Below the pieces are notes generated by a model. The model made no database searches. It saw only the letters and a program-made list of their open reading frames with translations, and was not told where the DNA came from. A stretch of 64,000 nucleotides of DNA from contig OZ271833.1 of assembly GCA_965601665.1 (NCBI GenBank), forward strand, positions 186,001-250,000, read 5' to 3'. The number at the start of each line of letters is the position of its first letter. Within the stretch, counting starts at the first letter, position 1. Below, one piece after another: positions 1-9,382 of this stretch. Origin of the DNA: JANQNX01 sp965601665. GTDB lineage: Bacteria; Pseudomonadota; Gammaproteobacteria; Eutrophobiales; Eutrophobiaceae. Made by a program: the position numbers and the translations under genes.

Positions 1-1
1 G

Positions 2-1288
2 CGCTTGCGCAACCTGGGTAAATACACGTTTGCTGATGCGGTCAGTTACCGATTGAAACCGCTACCAATACGTAGCCTGTCTGCATGTGGCACGTTGGCC
101 GTTGTATTGCTTTACCTGATTGCGCAAATGGTGGGCGCCGGTAAATTAATCCAGGTGTTGTTTGGGCTGGAGTATTACCTGGCCGTGATCATCGTTGGTA
201 TACTGATGATTCTGTATGTCACTTTTGGCGGCATGTTGGCAACAACATGGGTGCAGATTATCAAGGCAGTACTATTATTGTTTGGCGCCAGCTTTATTGC
301 GGCTGCTGTCATGGCGAAGATGGACTTCTCATTTGAGACACTCTTTACCACAGCAGTGACGATGCATGACAAGGGCATTGCGATCATGTCACCAGGTGGC
401 CTGGTATCTGATCCTGTATCGGCGATTTCACTGGGCATGGCATTGATATTTGGTACCGCAGGGTTACCACATATCCTCATGCGATTCTTTACCGTGCCGG
501 ATGCCAGGGAAGCACGCAAGTCTGTCTTCTATGCAACCGGATTTATAGGCTACTTCTATATTCTTACGTTCATCATCGGTTTCGGCGCCATCGTGATGCT
601 GGTGAATAATCCGCAATTCCTCGACGGTTCGAGCGATGGCATTATTGGCGGTAACAACATGGCCGCGATTCATCTATCGCAGGCGGTCGGTGGTGAACTG
701 TTCCTTGGCTTTATATCGGCAGTCGCGTTTGCAACCATACTGGCTGTTGTATCCGGACTCACGCTTTCCGGCGCTTCAGCTATCTCACATGATCTTTATG
801 CCAGTTTGATACGACACGGTGAGGCGAACGAGGGTGAAGAAGTCAGGGTGTCACGTATTGCCACTATCTCTCTCGGTATTATTGCTATTTTCCTGGGCAT
901 CATTTTTGAAAAACAAAACGTTGCTTACATGGTCGGTCTTGCCTTTGCGATTGCCGCCAGCGTCAATTTCCCAATCCTTTTCCTGTCGATGTACTGGCAG
1001 CGTTTAACGACACGCGGCGCATTTATCGGAGGCGGCATTGGTTTGTTGACTGCAATAACGTGCATGTTGTTCGGTCCGACAATCTGGGTCGATATCCTTG
1101 GTAATGCCGAACCGGTATTCCCCTATAAACATCCGGCCCTGTTTTCTGTGACTGCGGCCTTCATCTTCATCATTATCGTATCGAAGCTGGATAAATCAGC
1201 ATCGGCGCAGCAGGAAGCCAGTGACTTTGAAGATCAGTATGTTCGTTCGCAAACCGGGCTTGGTGCCGAGGGTGCGGTCAGTCACTGA
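2..1288 (+). CDS. actP: Cation/acetate symporter ActP, 3' part
   Basis: Inner-membrane sodium:solute symporter (SSS family) importing acetate. The frame is open from base 2, so the start lies outside the window; about 428 residues are visible against roughly 550 in E. coli ActP. The first visible residues, RLRNLGKYTFADAVSYRL, match the ActP segment after its early transmembrane helices. About ten further hydrophobic helices follow, with the family segment GTAGLPHILMRFFTVPDA, and a hydrophilic C-terminal tail. It converges on the heme operon with only 14 bases between stop codons. Pyruvate or another short carboxylate is a possible alternative substrate. Confidence 0.9.
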   Translation, partial: RLRNLGKYTFADAVSYRLKPLPIRSLSACGTLAVVLLYLIAQMVGAGKLIQVLFGLEYYLAVIIVGILMILYVTFGGMLATTWVQIIKAVLLLFGASFIAAAVMAKMDFSFETLFTTAVTMHDKGIAIMSPGGLVSDPVSAISLGMALIFGTAGLPHILMRFFTVPDAREARKSVFYATGFIGYFYILTFIIGFGAIVMLVNNPQFLDGSSDGIIGGNNMAAIHLSQAVGGELFLGFISAVAFATILAVVSGLTLSGASAISHDLYASLIRHGEANEGEEVRVSRIATISLGIIAIFLGIIFEKQNVAYMVGLAFAIAASVNFPILFLSMYWQRLTTRGAFIGGGIGLLTAITCMLFGPTIWVDILGNAEPVFPYKHPALFSVTAAFIFIIIVSKLDKSASAQQEASDFEDQYVRSQTGLGAEGAVSH

Positions 1289-1302
1289 TAAGTTAATAAA
1301 AA

Positions 1303-2070
1303 TTAAAGTGCGTTAATCGTTCGGTTAAGATGAAACTTGTTGATTAATTCCGAGGGCACCTGGAATACATCTTCAATATTTTTAACGCTCAGGGTCTCTA
1401 CGGTTTTACCTTGTTTATATAGATGGCCTCCTTTCATCAACAGGATATTATCAGTGTAATGGAGTGCAAGGTTAAGATCGTGCAACACGCATACAATAGT
1501 AAGCCCGTTTTTATCTACCAGCTTTCTTGCTAAATCCAGTATCTGATGTTGGTGCTTTATATCCAAAGCTGATGTTGGCTCATCAAGAAACAAGAGTGCA
1601 TCATCCTGCTCCCAAATCTGTGCCAGCGCCCGCGCTAACTGAACACGTTGCTGTTCTCCACCTGACAACGTAGGGAAAATCCTGTCAGACAGGTAGTTTG
1701 CATCAACCGCTTCCAACACGCTGTCGATAATTTCATTATCTGAACGCCGCATGCCATCACCATACGGGCTTCGACCCATTTGCACGATCTCCCTGACTGT
1801 AAATGGAAAACTGATTCTATTGAGTTGTGACAGCACTGATCGCATCTGCGCCAGTGTCTTTAATGGATAGCTGTGTATATTTTTATCTTTAAAAAAAACA
1901 GTTCCATTATGGTCGCGAATGCTGCCGGATAGACACTTAAGTAAGGTAGATTTACCAGCACCATTAGGTCCAAGTATTGCTGTGATCGTATTTGCCTTGA
2001 TCGTGGTATCTATGGTTGCTATGACGTCTGTATACCCTGCACGATAACCAAGGTTGCTGGCAACAATCAT
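1303..2070 (-). CDS. hmuV: Heme ABC transporter ATP-binding protein HmuV
   Basis: Cytoplasmic ATPase that powers heme import through HmuU. Walker A GPNGAGKST, signature LSGGEQQR and Walker B LLFLDEPTSALD are all present. The start at 2070 is chosen because its ATG overlaps the hmuU stop in an ATGA (translational coupling) and gives 255 residues, the usual length; a frame extension upstream to 2109 would lie inside hmuU. Last gene of the heme operon. Confidence 0.92.
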   Translation of the reverse strand: MIVASNLGYRAGYTDVIATIDTTIKANTITAILGPNGAGKSTLLKCLSGSIRDHNGTVFFKDKNIHSYPLKTLAQMRSVLSQLNRISFPFTVREIVQMGRSPYGDGMRRSDNEIIDSVLEAVDANYLSDRIFPTLSGGEQQRVQLARALAQIWEQDDALLFLDEPTSALDIKHQHQILDLARKLVDKNGLTIVCVLHDLNLALHYTDNILLMKGGHLYKQGKTVETLSVKNIEDVFQVPSELINKFHLNRTINAL

Positions 2071-3116
2071 AATCCAAATCTGCCTGCATATTGTCTTATT
2101 AGTAACCATAGAAAAAATGGCCCACCAATAAGACTGGTAAAAATACCTACCGGTACTTCTGCTGGCGCGAGAGCAGTACGCGCTACCGTATCGGCTACAA
2201 CCAGTAAAATGCCGCCTAGCATTGCAGATGCTGGTATCAGCAAGCGATGATCAGGTCCCAGGGTCAATCTAATCAGATGTGGTACAACCAGGCCAACAAA
2301 GCCGATAATGCCGCTAACCGAGACGGCAACGCCTACGGTCAATGCGGTGTAGATAATTACTCTGCGTTTTAATTTCTCGCTATCAACACCCAGATGTCTT
2401 GCTTCGTCGTCGCCGAGGATCATCAGGTTTAATGCCTGGGCATTTTTGATTAGTAACAGACATGCCGGTAAGACAACAGATAGACAAATTATTACTGCTG
2501 GCCACATTGCGCCACCAAGGCTACCCATTGTCCAGAAAGTCAGTGTGCGTAATTGCTGATCGTCGCTAAGGTAGGCAAGAAAACCTGTGGCCGCAGCGGC
2601 AAGTGCATTCACGGCAATGCCTGCAAGCAGCATATACGTTACGCTGGTCGTTCCGGTTAAACGGGCGAAGCGGAATATTAATAGACATGTAAGTAGCCCA
2701 CCCGTAAAGGCGGCAATCGTTAATCCATACAGGCCAGCAAACCCTGTCATTGGGCCAGCAAACACAATCACAATGCCAACTGCCAGCGCTGCGCCACTGG
2801 CGATGCCAATCAGCCCCGGATCAGCCAGCGGGTTTCTGAACAAACCCTGTAACGCTGCACCTGAAATGGCCAATGCTGCGCCTACCAGCACGGCAAGAAT
2901 AACCCGTGGCAATCGTATTGCAGTAAGCACGGTTTCCTGCTGCTCTGCCAGTGTTCCTGTTAGCAAGGCATGCAGGGGTATCGGGTAGGCGCCAATAGAA
3001 AGTGCGCTGATGCTGGCCAGTAACAGTGTTGCAAATAATGTCGGTATTACAGGTACATGGATACCTTTTTCAGTTAATGGCAAACAGACATAGATGCTTT
3101 TTGTAAGACTAAGCAT
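2067..3116 (-). CDS. hmuU: Heme ABC transporter permease HmuU
   Basis: Inner-membrane permease of the FecCD/BtuC family that moves heme from HmuT into the cytoplasm. It has 349 residues and about nine to ten transmembrane helices. The family segment ISGAALQGLFRNPLADPG and the coupling region near GDDEARHLGVD are intact. The start overlaps the hmuT stop by one base (TAATG) and the stop overlaps hmuV, so the ABC genes are translationally linked. The operon context makes heme the likely substrate rather than cobalamin or a siderophore. Confidence 0.9.
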   Translation of the reverse strand: MLSLTKSIYVCLPLTEKGIHVPVIPTLFATLLLASISALSIGAYPIPLHALLTGTLAEQQETVLTAIRLPRVILAVLVGAALAISGAALQGLFRNPLADPGLIGIASGAALAVGIVIVFAGPMTGFAGLYGLTIAAFTGGLLTCLLIFRFARLTGTTSVTYMLLAGIAVNALAAAATGFLAYLSDDQQLRTLTFWTMGSLGGAMWPAVIICLSVVLPACLLLIKNAQALNLMILGDDEARHLGVDSEKLKRRVIIYTALTVGVAVSVSGIIGFVGLVVPHLIRLTLGPDHRLLIPASAMLGGILLVVADTVARTALAPAEVPVGIFTSLIGGPFFLWLLIRQYAGRFGL

Positions 3117-3949
3117 TATTGCTGGTATGTTGTATATAACTGTCGCGCTGCTTCTATTGTTCGCGGACCAAAGCCGAGTAGTAACAGCGAGTCCATCGCT
3201 ATAACGCGACCTTTTTTACCTGCTGGTGTTAACGCGAGTCCGGGTTTTTTTAAAAAATCATCCATGCCGCCTGCCTGTTCCAGACCTTGTGTTGTTGTCA
3301 GGATAATTTCCGGCGACTGGAGTAACGCTGCTTCAGCTGTTAAAGGTTTGTAACCCTGATAATCAGAAACGACATTGTCTGCGCCTGACAGGGTGATAAT
3401 GCTATCTGCTGCCGTATCTGTACCCGCAGCCATTGGTGCGCCACCGGTATGTGACAGGATAAATAGGACTTTTGGTTTTTGTTTCTGATCAGTTAACTGC
3501 TCAGCCAGCTTTTCACGCTGCTGGTTTATATTGTCAATTAAACCTGCACCCTGTTGTTCAAGGTGCAACATCCTGGCAATAGCGTTGATGTTCTCAATAA
3601 CATCTTCGAGAGAGCGCCCGGCTTTCAATCTCATTAGTTTAGTCCCGGCATTTTCAACTTGTGCAAGCACGTTGTCGGGGCCGGCATCTTCGGTCACGAT
3701 AATGAGGTCCGGGTTCAGTGAAAGTATACCTTCTGCCGAAAGTGCACGCTGGTAGCCCACCTTGGGTAGTTGCTCCGCCGCTTCAGGAAAATAACTGGTG
3801 GTGTCACTACCAACCAGTTTCTCGCCGGCACCCAGTTCATATATGATTTCTGTCAAGGCACCACCAATACTGATAATACGATTCGGCACCTCGTTCGCAT
3901 GAACAGGCAGAGTGATGATTAACGTGCACAGGATTATTACAAGTTTCAT
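3116..3949 (-). CDS. hmuT: Periplasmic heme-binding protein HmuT
   Basis: Periplasmic substrate-binding protein (BtuF/FhuD-like fold) delivering heme to HmuUV. Residues 1-18 form a signal peptide ending VHA. The family segment VGYQRALSAEGILSLNPDL typical of hemin-binding HmuT follows. Length 277 residues is normal. The ATG overlaps the exbD stop (ATGA), tying the ABC transporter to the energising genes upstream. Confidence 0.9.
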   Translation of the reverse strand: MKLVIILCTLIITLPVHANEVPNRIISIGGALTEIIYELGAGEKLVGSDTTSYFPEAAEQLPKVGYQRALSAEGILSLNPDLIIVTEDAGPDNVLAQVENAGTKLMRLKAGRSLEDVIENINAIARMLHLEQQGAGLIDNINQQREKLAEQLTDQKQKPKVLFILSHTGGAPMAAGTDTAADSIITLSGADNVVSDYQGYKPLTAEAALLQSPEIILTTTQGLEQAGGMDDFLKKPGLALTPAGKKGRVIAMDSLLLLGFGPRTIEAARQLYTTYQQ

Positions 3950-4377
3950 TGCCTGACCTCATGTTGCATTAAGATGTTAGCTGCGCTGATGCCCTCGGTT
4001 TGAAGAAATGTCAGTACCTTAAGCAGTCTTTCCATTGAGATGGATTTATCACCAGCGATTATTAACTCATACCCCGGCCTTTTATTAACATGAGTAGTCA
4101 ACGCAGACGCCATGTTCTCAAAACTTTCATATTTTTTGCCATCAATCGCGAAATCTGATTTTCTTATCTCGAGCATGATATGTTTTGGCTCATTTATAAG
4201 TGGTAATTCCTCAGATACGCTGGCGGGTAAGGTGAGGTCCAGTGATTGCAGGACTGCACCAGCGGTGAGCATAAAAAAAACCAGTAGTATAAAAAGGATA
4301 TCCAGCATAGGCGTCAGATCCGGACTCAAGTCATTGGCAAGCGTGTTGCTATTATTTTGCTGTTGTAACTGAATCAT
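3946..4377 (-). CDS. exbD: TonB-system energiser ExbD
   Basis: Inner-membrane partner of ExbB that couples proton flow to TonB. It has 143 residues with one N-terminal transmembrane helix containing the family core TPMLDILFILLVFFMLTAG, including the conserved Asp, then a periplasmic domain. The start overlaps the exbB stop (ATGA). Its place between exbB and hmuT shows the set is dedicated to heme uptake. Confidence 0.9.
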   Translation of the reverse strand: MIQLQQQNNSNTLANDLSPDLTPMLDILFILLVFFMLTAGAVLQSLDLTLPASVSEELPLINEPKHIMLEIRKSDFAIDGKKYESFENMASALTTHVNKRPGYELIIAGDKSISMERLLKVLTFLQTEGISAANILMQHEVRQ

Positions 4378-4952
4378 GCACTGAGCCTCTGTACATTTAC
4401 TGGCATGGCGTCTGCTTCACTATCATTGAGTTCAAACGACATAGATAAGCGATTGAGTTCTGAACAAATCGAATTAACGTGGCGTTCAGCCAGGTGGTGA
4501 AACAGGTAAGCCAGTAACAAAGCAGGTAGCGCGATCATCAACCCGGCCGCAGTAGTCAGCATTGCCTCCCATAAGCCATCAGCAATCATGGACGGTGATA
4601 CCGGCCCGGACTGTGCTGCGATGACCTTGAAAGCCGAGATGATGCCCAGGATTGTGCCTAGCAGCCCGATAATGGGGCTAATTGTGCCAATCATCCGTAA
4701 CAGACGAATGCCGCTAAAACAGACTGACTGTACATCCTGCATTAAAATACTCACCATCTCATCGCGGTATTGCTTTGCCAGTTGCCGGTGTCGCGTCAAA
4801 TAATCAACTAATTTTTCAACCTGTTCTTCTCGCTTACTCGTGGCACCGATAAAGAACACCATGCGTTCTATGGCGATCATCAAGGTGATTACGGAACAGG
4901 TCGCAAGTGGCCAACGCATCAGGCCAAGTTGCAGGAACCATTCAGGCAGCAT
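4374..4952 (-). CDS. exbB: TonB-system proton channel ExbB (MotA/TolQ/ExbB family)
   Basis: Inner-membrane proton channel subunit with three transmembrane helices; the segment TISPIIGLLGTILGIISAF and a later TTAAGLMIALPALL helix are family hallmarks. The frame is open upstream to 5066 inside hmuS, but the ATG at 4952 is preferred because GGAG lies seven bases before it, giving 192 residues and an 11-base overlap with the hmuS end. ATG 4958 is the alternative. Confidence 0.88.
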   Translation of the reverse strand: MLPEWFLQLGLMRWPLATCSVITLMIAIERMVFFIGATSKREEQVEKLVDYLTRHRQLAKQYRDEMVSILMQDVQSVCFSGIRLLRMIGTISPIIGLLGTILGIISAFKVIAAQSGPVSPSMIADGLWEAMLTTAAGLMIALPALLLAYLFHHLAERHVNSICSELNRLSMSFELNDSEADAMPVNVQRLSA

Positions 4953-6033
4953 GATCATGCTCCAACGGTTGGACCTGGTCGATAATGTCGCGCCAGCCCT
5001 GAAGTTCGGGTATGCCAGGTTTACGCTTGCCAAAAAACGTAACGATAAGTTCACCGTCATCATCAAATACTTCCAGCGCCGTTACAGTGCCATCGACAGT
5101 CGGCTTTTTCGTCACCCAGGTACGCGCGATATTACTTTCCTGCAGATGCAGGTTGAACATGGGATCCATGACGTTATACCAGTCACCGTGTTGCAGCAGT
5201 TTCCTGACCGGACCGGTATGGATCTGGATGCAGCCACGATTGCCAACAAACACCATGATCTCGCATTCGCTATCGCGCGCCAGTTCCAGGATTCTGCGTG
5301 AGGCATCATTTCCGACCTGGTAGGCGAAGTCCACACCAATGTGACGGAGTGCCTGTTCGCGGCCCACGTTGAATTTTTTCAACATGGGAAAGAAATCATG
5401 TGTGTCTTTCAGGTTTTCCCAGGTTTGACGAAAGCCTTTCCAGTCTATTTCATCATCAGGCAGATCATCCGGTTTGGGGTCATAGTCTTCTACCTGAATA
5501 GATTCCGGCTGTTCATCGGCGCGGAATTGCTCTACCAGTGTTGTATAGGCCGCTTCATCAGATTTGGTTGTTACATAGACCTTATGCACAGCACTACCTG
5601 ACTTATCAAAAAATTGCAGGCTTTTTCTATCTCCCCTGTCACTGGCTTCGATAACAGCAAAGCAGAATTGCCAATGGTTCATAAATAGCCGCAGATCAAT
5701 ATCCGGGTTGACAAACAGACCCTGTTTCATTGGTCCGTGCGAAAAGAACGACGCGTTATCATAAATTCCTTTTCGCTCATGCACGCAGTATTCATTGCGC
5801 GTCAACGCCATGACTTCGTCCAGGGTAATAACCTGTTTAAGTATTTCCTGGGGATCTTTCTGCAGGACGGTCACCTTCGCGTCATCATTAATCAAAAGTA
5901 ATTCTGCCTCTGATATGCCGAGCATTTCTGCTGCGTTGCGGGCGCGCAGGCCTGGTTGTTCCTGCTTAAGTTTCAAAAAGCGATCCTTTAACGTCTCTTT
6001 TTCGTTATTGTTAATTACTGCTGCTTCACTCAT
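4942..6033 (-). CDS. hmuS: Heme utilisation/degradation protein HmuS
   Basis: Cytoplasmic heme-handling protein of the HemS/ChuS family, reported to bind and in some members degrade heme. The sequence shows the duplicated family architecture over 363 residues. His212 in DTHDFFPMLKKF corresponds to the conserved heme-ligand histidine. The start at 6033 is supported by AGGAG just upstream; a frame extension to 6120 lies inside tonB. It sits between tonB and exbB. Confidence 0.9.
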   Translation of the reverse strand: MSEAAVINNNEKETLKDRFLKLKQEQPGLRARNAAEMLGISEAELLLINDDAKVTVLQKDPQEILKQVITLDEVMALTRNEYCVHERKGIYDNASFFSHGPMKQGLFVNPDIDLRLFMNHWQFCFAVIEASDRGDRKSLQFFDKSGSAVHKVYVTTKSDEAAYTTLVEQFRADEQPESIQVEDYDPKPDDLPDDEIDWKGFRQTWENLKDTHDFFPMLKKFNVGREQALRHIGVDFAYQVGNDASRRILELARDSECEIMVFVGNRGCIQIHTGPVRKLLQHGDWYNVMDPMFNLHLQESNIARTWVTKKPTVDGTVTALEVFDDDGELIVTFFGKRKPGIPELQGWRDIIDQVQPLEHDHAA

Positions 6034-6046
6034 CTGGTATCTCCTG

Positions 6047-6847
6047 TTATTGAATAACAAATTCGATTGGCACTCGTACCCAGCCCGTGGTCGCAATGCC
6101 ATTATGGACAACCGGCTCAAACACCCATTTCTCTACTGCCGCCAATGCAGCCTTGTCGAGTAGCGAGTGACCGGATGTTGCCACGACTTTTAATTCCTGG
6201 GCCAAACCGTCAGGTTTCACACGCGCATGCAGCGTGACCGTGCCCTGCTGACCAAGCTCAAGGGCACGACGCGGGTAAACCGGTGGTACCTGCTTACGAT
6301 AGCGCGCTTCCTGTACCACGCTGGCGTTATCAACGCCGCCATCGTCGGTTGTAGATTCTGTCTGTTTAGTGAGCTGCTCAACGGGCTGACGTTCAGGCGC
6401 AGGAGCAACTGGCGCAGTAACTGGTTTCGATTCATTCCTGGCGACAGCTTTTTCAATGGCGGGCTGTTCATTAATTAAGGGTTTCGGTTCAATGATTTCC
6501 GGTTTTTCTGCAACTGTGCGTTGTACTGGCGCAGGTGCGCTTTTTACAGTTGGTTTATTTACAGGTTTGGCAATCTTTTTTCTTGCCTGGTTTGTTGTTA
6601 CTACCGGCGGGGTTACTGGCTGTGCGGGTTGCTGTGTTGCGATCTGCTGTACGACCGGCGGGGTAGCAGGCAAGGGCGGGGCAACTGCTTTCAATGTAAT
6701 GGCCAGTTTGTCAGGCATGTTGACTGTAACTGGCACCGCCGGCATGGTAATAAAGATGAGCAGTAGCGCATTCAAAAGCAGCGAAACGGCAAGGTAGTTC
6801 AGCCACCTTGCCCCTGTCGCGGGTTGTAAATGCGCTGCGGTTACCAT
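6047..6847 (-). CDS. tonB: TonB energy transducer of the heme operon
   Basis: Inner-membrane-anchored periplasmic protein that links ExbBD to the outer-membrane receptor. It has 266 residues: an N-terminal transmembrane anchor near residues 16-37, a Pro/Ala/Lys/Gln-rich spacer to about residue 165, and a C-terminal TonB domain with PPVYPRRALELGQQGTV and a terminal WVRVPIEFVIQ. The start overlaps the end of hmuR. Placement in the operon suggests a receptor-dedicated rather than housekeeping TonB. Confidence 0.9.
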   Translation of the reverse strand: MVTAAHLQPATGARWLNYLAVSLLLNALLLIFITMPAVPVTVNMPDKLAITLKAVAPPLPATPPVVQQIATQQPAQPVTPPVVTTNQARKKIAKPVNKPTVKSAPAPVQRTVAEKPEIIEPKPLINEQPAIEKAVARNESKPVTAPVAPAPERQPVEQLTKQTESTTDDGGVDNASVVQEARYRKQVPPVYPRRALELGQQGTVTLHARVKPDGLAQELKVVATSGHSLLDKAALAAVEKWVFEPVVHNGIATTGWVRVPIEFVIQ

Positions 6848-8928
6848 TGATAGGCAACCCTCGCGACATAGCTACGCCCTTCTTCGAGCAGGCTGGCAAA
6901 GCGCCGGGTGTAGGCCTTGTCGGTAATATTCTCTACGCCAAGATCCAACACGAGTGATTCCTTGCCGACGTTGCCTGATTGCCAGCGGTAGTACATATCC
7001 ATAACACCATAGCCATCAGTCGGTGTTTCAGTTGCGGGCACTTCATCATTCCCCTCCGCGAAACGACCACGTATGCCGAATGTGCTGCCTGTACCCACAG
7101 GGCTATAACTCACGTCACTTACCAGCGTGTGTGGTATGCCGTTTGGAAGAAACTCACCGGTAGCCTCATTGGTTGCAGTGATATGTGATGCACCTATGCG
7201 CACAGCGAAGCCGTTATAAACATATGTGCCATCGACTTCCCAGCCTTCCAGTTCTGCACTGGGTATATTGAAGTTACGTGTGGTGCCGGCAGCTATATCC
7301 ACTTCCTGCGTAATAAAGTCATCGCCATCGCTGTGATGCCATGCGCCTTTTACTTCGAGGAAATCATTTGCAGCCAGTAGGCCGTCAAAAGTAATGCCCG
7401 CGCCAAATTCAAGTGTGGTTACTGTTTCAGGACGCAGGTTTGGGTTTGGAATAAAGAAGTTATTCGGGAAAATTGTGACCAGCGGTACCGGCGGACAGCC
7501 CGGGAACGGCAGCGCAGGGCAAAACGTTAAGCCCGGAAAGTGCTGCCCGGCAGGGTAGAGTTCAGTCAGGTTTGGTGCGCGAAAGGCCTGCGCCCAGCTG
7601 CCATAGACCATCAGGTTTTCATTAGGGAGATAGCTTGCTGATATTTTGGGTGAGAACCGGCTTTCGTCCTGGCTGTTACCTGCATTGTCATTACTTTCAT
7701 AGCTGTCATATCGAACGGCCGGAATGACGAGTAACTTGCCAACGCTGCTGTTGACCTCAATCTCGTCCTGCAGGTAAAACCCGTAGTTTTCTGCCTCTGC
7801 GTCTGGCACACCGGCACGGTTGCCGTTGGCCGTGAAGGTATTGCTGCCGATTTGTTCATCGGTGTAATACTCGAAACCGTAAGACACTATTTGTTTAAGT
7901 CCATTGCCGGAGTCAAATACGGACTGGTTATCAAGGTTGAAGCCAAGGGTTTCAATATCGCGAGATTGAATACGGCCCGTGTTAGTGCCGTTAAAATCGA
8001 CTTCCTCAACACTGGTGTCGTTAAAATAGACATGCAGTTTTGGCTGTAACCATGTGTTAGACGGATCCTGGAATGCATATTTGAAGCTGTACTGGTTATC
8101 TCGCACTTCCTTGTTTACCAGCGGGTTTGAAGCGGTAATTGCACCGGCACCATTGTTCGGTTCTGTACTATCGTTGTTTTGCGACTGGAACTGGAATTTC
8201 AGCGTATGTACATCGTTAAATGTATAGCCTGCCTTGAAAAGCCCTGACAAAAGGTGGTCTTTTGAACTCAGTTCATTATCATCGCCTTGTTCGATATCAT
8301 CTGCATGTCGGAAGGTAATATTGCCTATTAAGTCCCAATTGCCACTGCGCTGGTAGACGGTTGCTGAAGGCACATATTCATCAGTGGCACTTCGATAATT
8401 AAATGACGTAAGCACGCCACGTGTTTCGCCGGGTGCTAACAAGTCAGCCGCATCCCTGGTTTCGAAAGCCACCACGCCACCAATGGCACCCCCACCATAA
8501 ATAGCAGACGAAGCACCTTTGACCACCTCTACTGATTTCAGCAGGGCAGGGTCGACGAAAAAGCGGCCATCGTGTGCAGACTCGTAGTTTTGGCGCCGAC
8601 CATCTATCAGTGTAATGATGGCTTCATCATCGAAACCACGAATTGAAACCGTTTGTCCGTTACGACGCGGACCATTATCCACTTCTACGGACGTCACAAA
8701 CTCAAGCAGGTCGGCAGTATCGCCGGCCAATGCATTACCGGCACTATCTGTTTCAACAATCGATGTCATTGCAGGTACGTCGAACGTCGATTGCGGACTA
8801 CGAGTAGCATACACCGTGACCTTTTTGGTGCGAGGAACCACGATAGCGTTTTCGGCCGCTATCGCTGGAGGTGAAAAGCTATATAAAAATGTAATCGTGG
8901 CGTAAGCCAGACAAAAACTGCGTCGCAT
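6841..8928 (-). CDS. hmuR: TonB-dependent heme/hemoglobin receptor HmuR
   Basis: Outer-membrane beta-barrel receptor for heme or heme proteins, 695 residues. A signal peptide of about 24 residues ends in AIA. An N-terminal plug domain contains VSIRGFDDEAIITLIDGRRQ. The barrel has the heme-receptor boxes FRAPNLTELY and NPNLRPE, with a histidine (AGQHFPG) between them. It ends in VARVAYQW with the aromatic C-terminus needed for BAM insertion. AAGGAG precedes the ATG. Whether free heme or hemoglobin is preferred cannot be read from sequence. Confidence 0.92.
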   Translation of the reverse strand: MRRSFCLAYATITFLYSFSPPAIAAENAIVVPRTKKVTVYATRSPQSTFDVPAMTSIVETDSAGNALAGDTADLLEFVTSVEVDNGPRRNGQTVSIRGFDDEAIITLIDGRRQNYESAHDGRFFVDPALLKSVEVVKGASSAIYGGGAIGGVVAFETRDAADLLAPGETRGVLTSFNYRSATDEYVPSATVYQRSGNWDLIGNITFRHADDIEQGDDNELSSKDHLLSGLFKAGYTFNDVHTLKFQFQSQNNDSTEPNNGAGAITASNPLVNKEVRDNQYSFKYAFQDPSNTWLQPKLHVYFNDTSVEEVDFNGTNTGRIQSRDIETLGFNLDNQSVFDSGNGLKQIVSYGFEYYTDEQIGSNTFTANGNRAGVPDAEAENYGFYLQDEIEVNSSVGKLLVIPAVRYDSYESNDNAGNSQDESRFSPKISASYLPNENLMVYGSWAQAFRAPNLTELYPAGQHFPGLTFCPALPFPGCPPVPLVTIFPNNFFIPNPNLRPETVTTLEFGAGITFDGLLAANDFLEVKGAWHHSDGDDFITQEVDIAAGTTRNFNIPSAELEGWEVDGTYVYNGFAVRIGASHITATNEATGEFLPNGIPHTLVSDVSYSPVGTGSTFGIRGRFAEGNDEVPATETPTDGYGVMDMYYRWQSGNVGKESLVLDLGVENITDKAYTRRFASLLEEGRSYVARVAYQW

Positions 8929-9006
8929 GAAAACTCCTTAATTGACGGTGTTTGCTGGCTGCCTGGCTATTGGCTGGGTGGCGGGCTACTGACCTTTCTA
9001 GTCGGT

Positions 9007-9183
9007 TTACTTGGTTAATATCAACTTACCATTTGCGGTAAGACTTAATTTGTACTCCTCCTGGTTGTGAATAATTCGTAGCTCTTTTTGGCATCCAATT
9101 AATTCACTACTGTCGATGCGGTTATTGCTAACCTCAATTTGCCGCTTGTCGTTCATCGTATTTTGGTCAATATCATCATTCAT
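9007..9183 (-). CDS. hemP: Hemin uptake protein HemP
   Basis: A 58-codon gene: MNDDIDQNTMNDK at the start, then a centre containing RIDSSELIGCQKELRIIHN and a C-terminus EYKLSLTANGKLILTK. This matches the HemP/HmuP family: S-x-x-L in the middle, an I-x-H-x-x-x-x-Y segment and the diagnostic GKLILTK end. HemP proteins sit at the head of heme-uptake operons and are required for or regulate receptor expression in several proteobacteria. It is the first gene after the Fur-controlled promoter and lies 78 bases before hmuR. No good ribosome site is seen; ATG at 9156 is an alternative start. Confidence 0.85.
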   Translation of the reverse strand: MNDDIDQNTMNDKRQIEVSNNRIDSSELIGCQKELRIIHNQEEYKLSLTANGKLILTK

Positions 9184-9242
9184 GATATTGGTACTATCTT
9201 GTTGATAAGATTCAACTTATTAAGAACCAGTAATTATTTAAT

Positions 9243-9274
9243 CTAAATGATAATCATTATTATTATATTGTCAA
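9243..9274 (-). promoter_or_regulatory. Fur-controlled promoter of the hemP-hmuR operon
   Basis: On the minus strand, TTGACA (9274-9269) and TATCAT (9252-9247) are spaced by 16 bases. Bases 9243-9261 match the 19-base Fur consensus at 15 of 19 positions with a perfect TGATAATCATTAT core. The box covers the -10, the expected geometry for iron-dependent repression. Confidence 0.8.
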
Positions 9275-9382
9275 GACTATGGCACAACTTTCTTTGTCTT
9301 TCAGTGTTGTCGCCACATTCGTTGATTCCAGGGCTGCTGTGTTTATTGTTTAGGCTATGATGCGCTTACTGTGCACAAACAT

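Noticed and set aside
2587..2988. Long antisense open frame across hmuU (133 codons)
   Set aside because: Lies wholly within a well-supported gene on the other strand, with no ribosome site and a low-complexity Ala/Pro-rich composition. Treated as a shadow.
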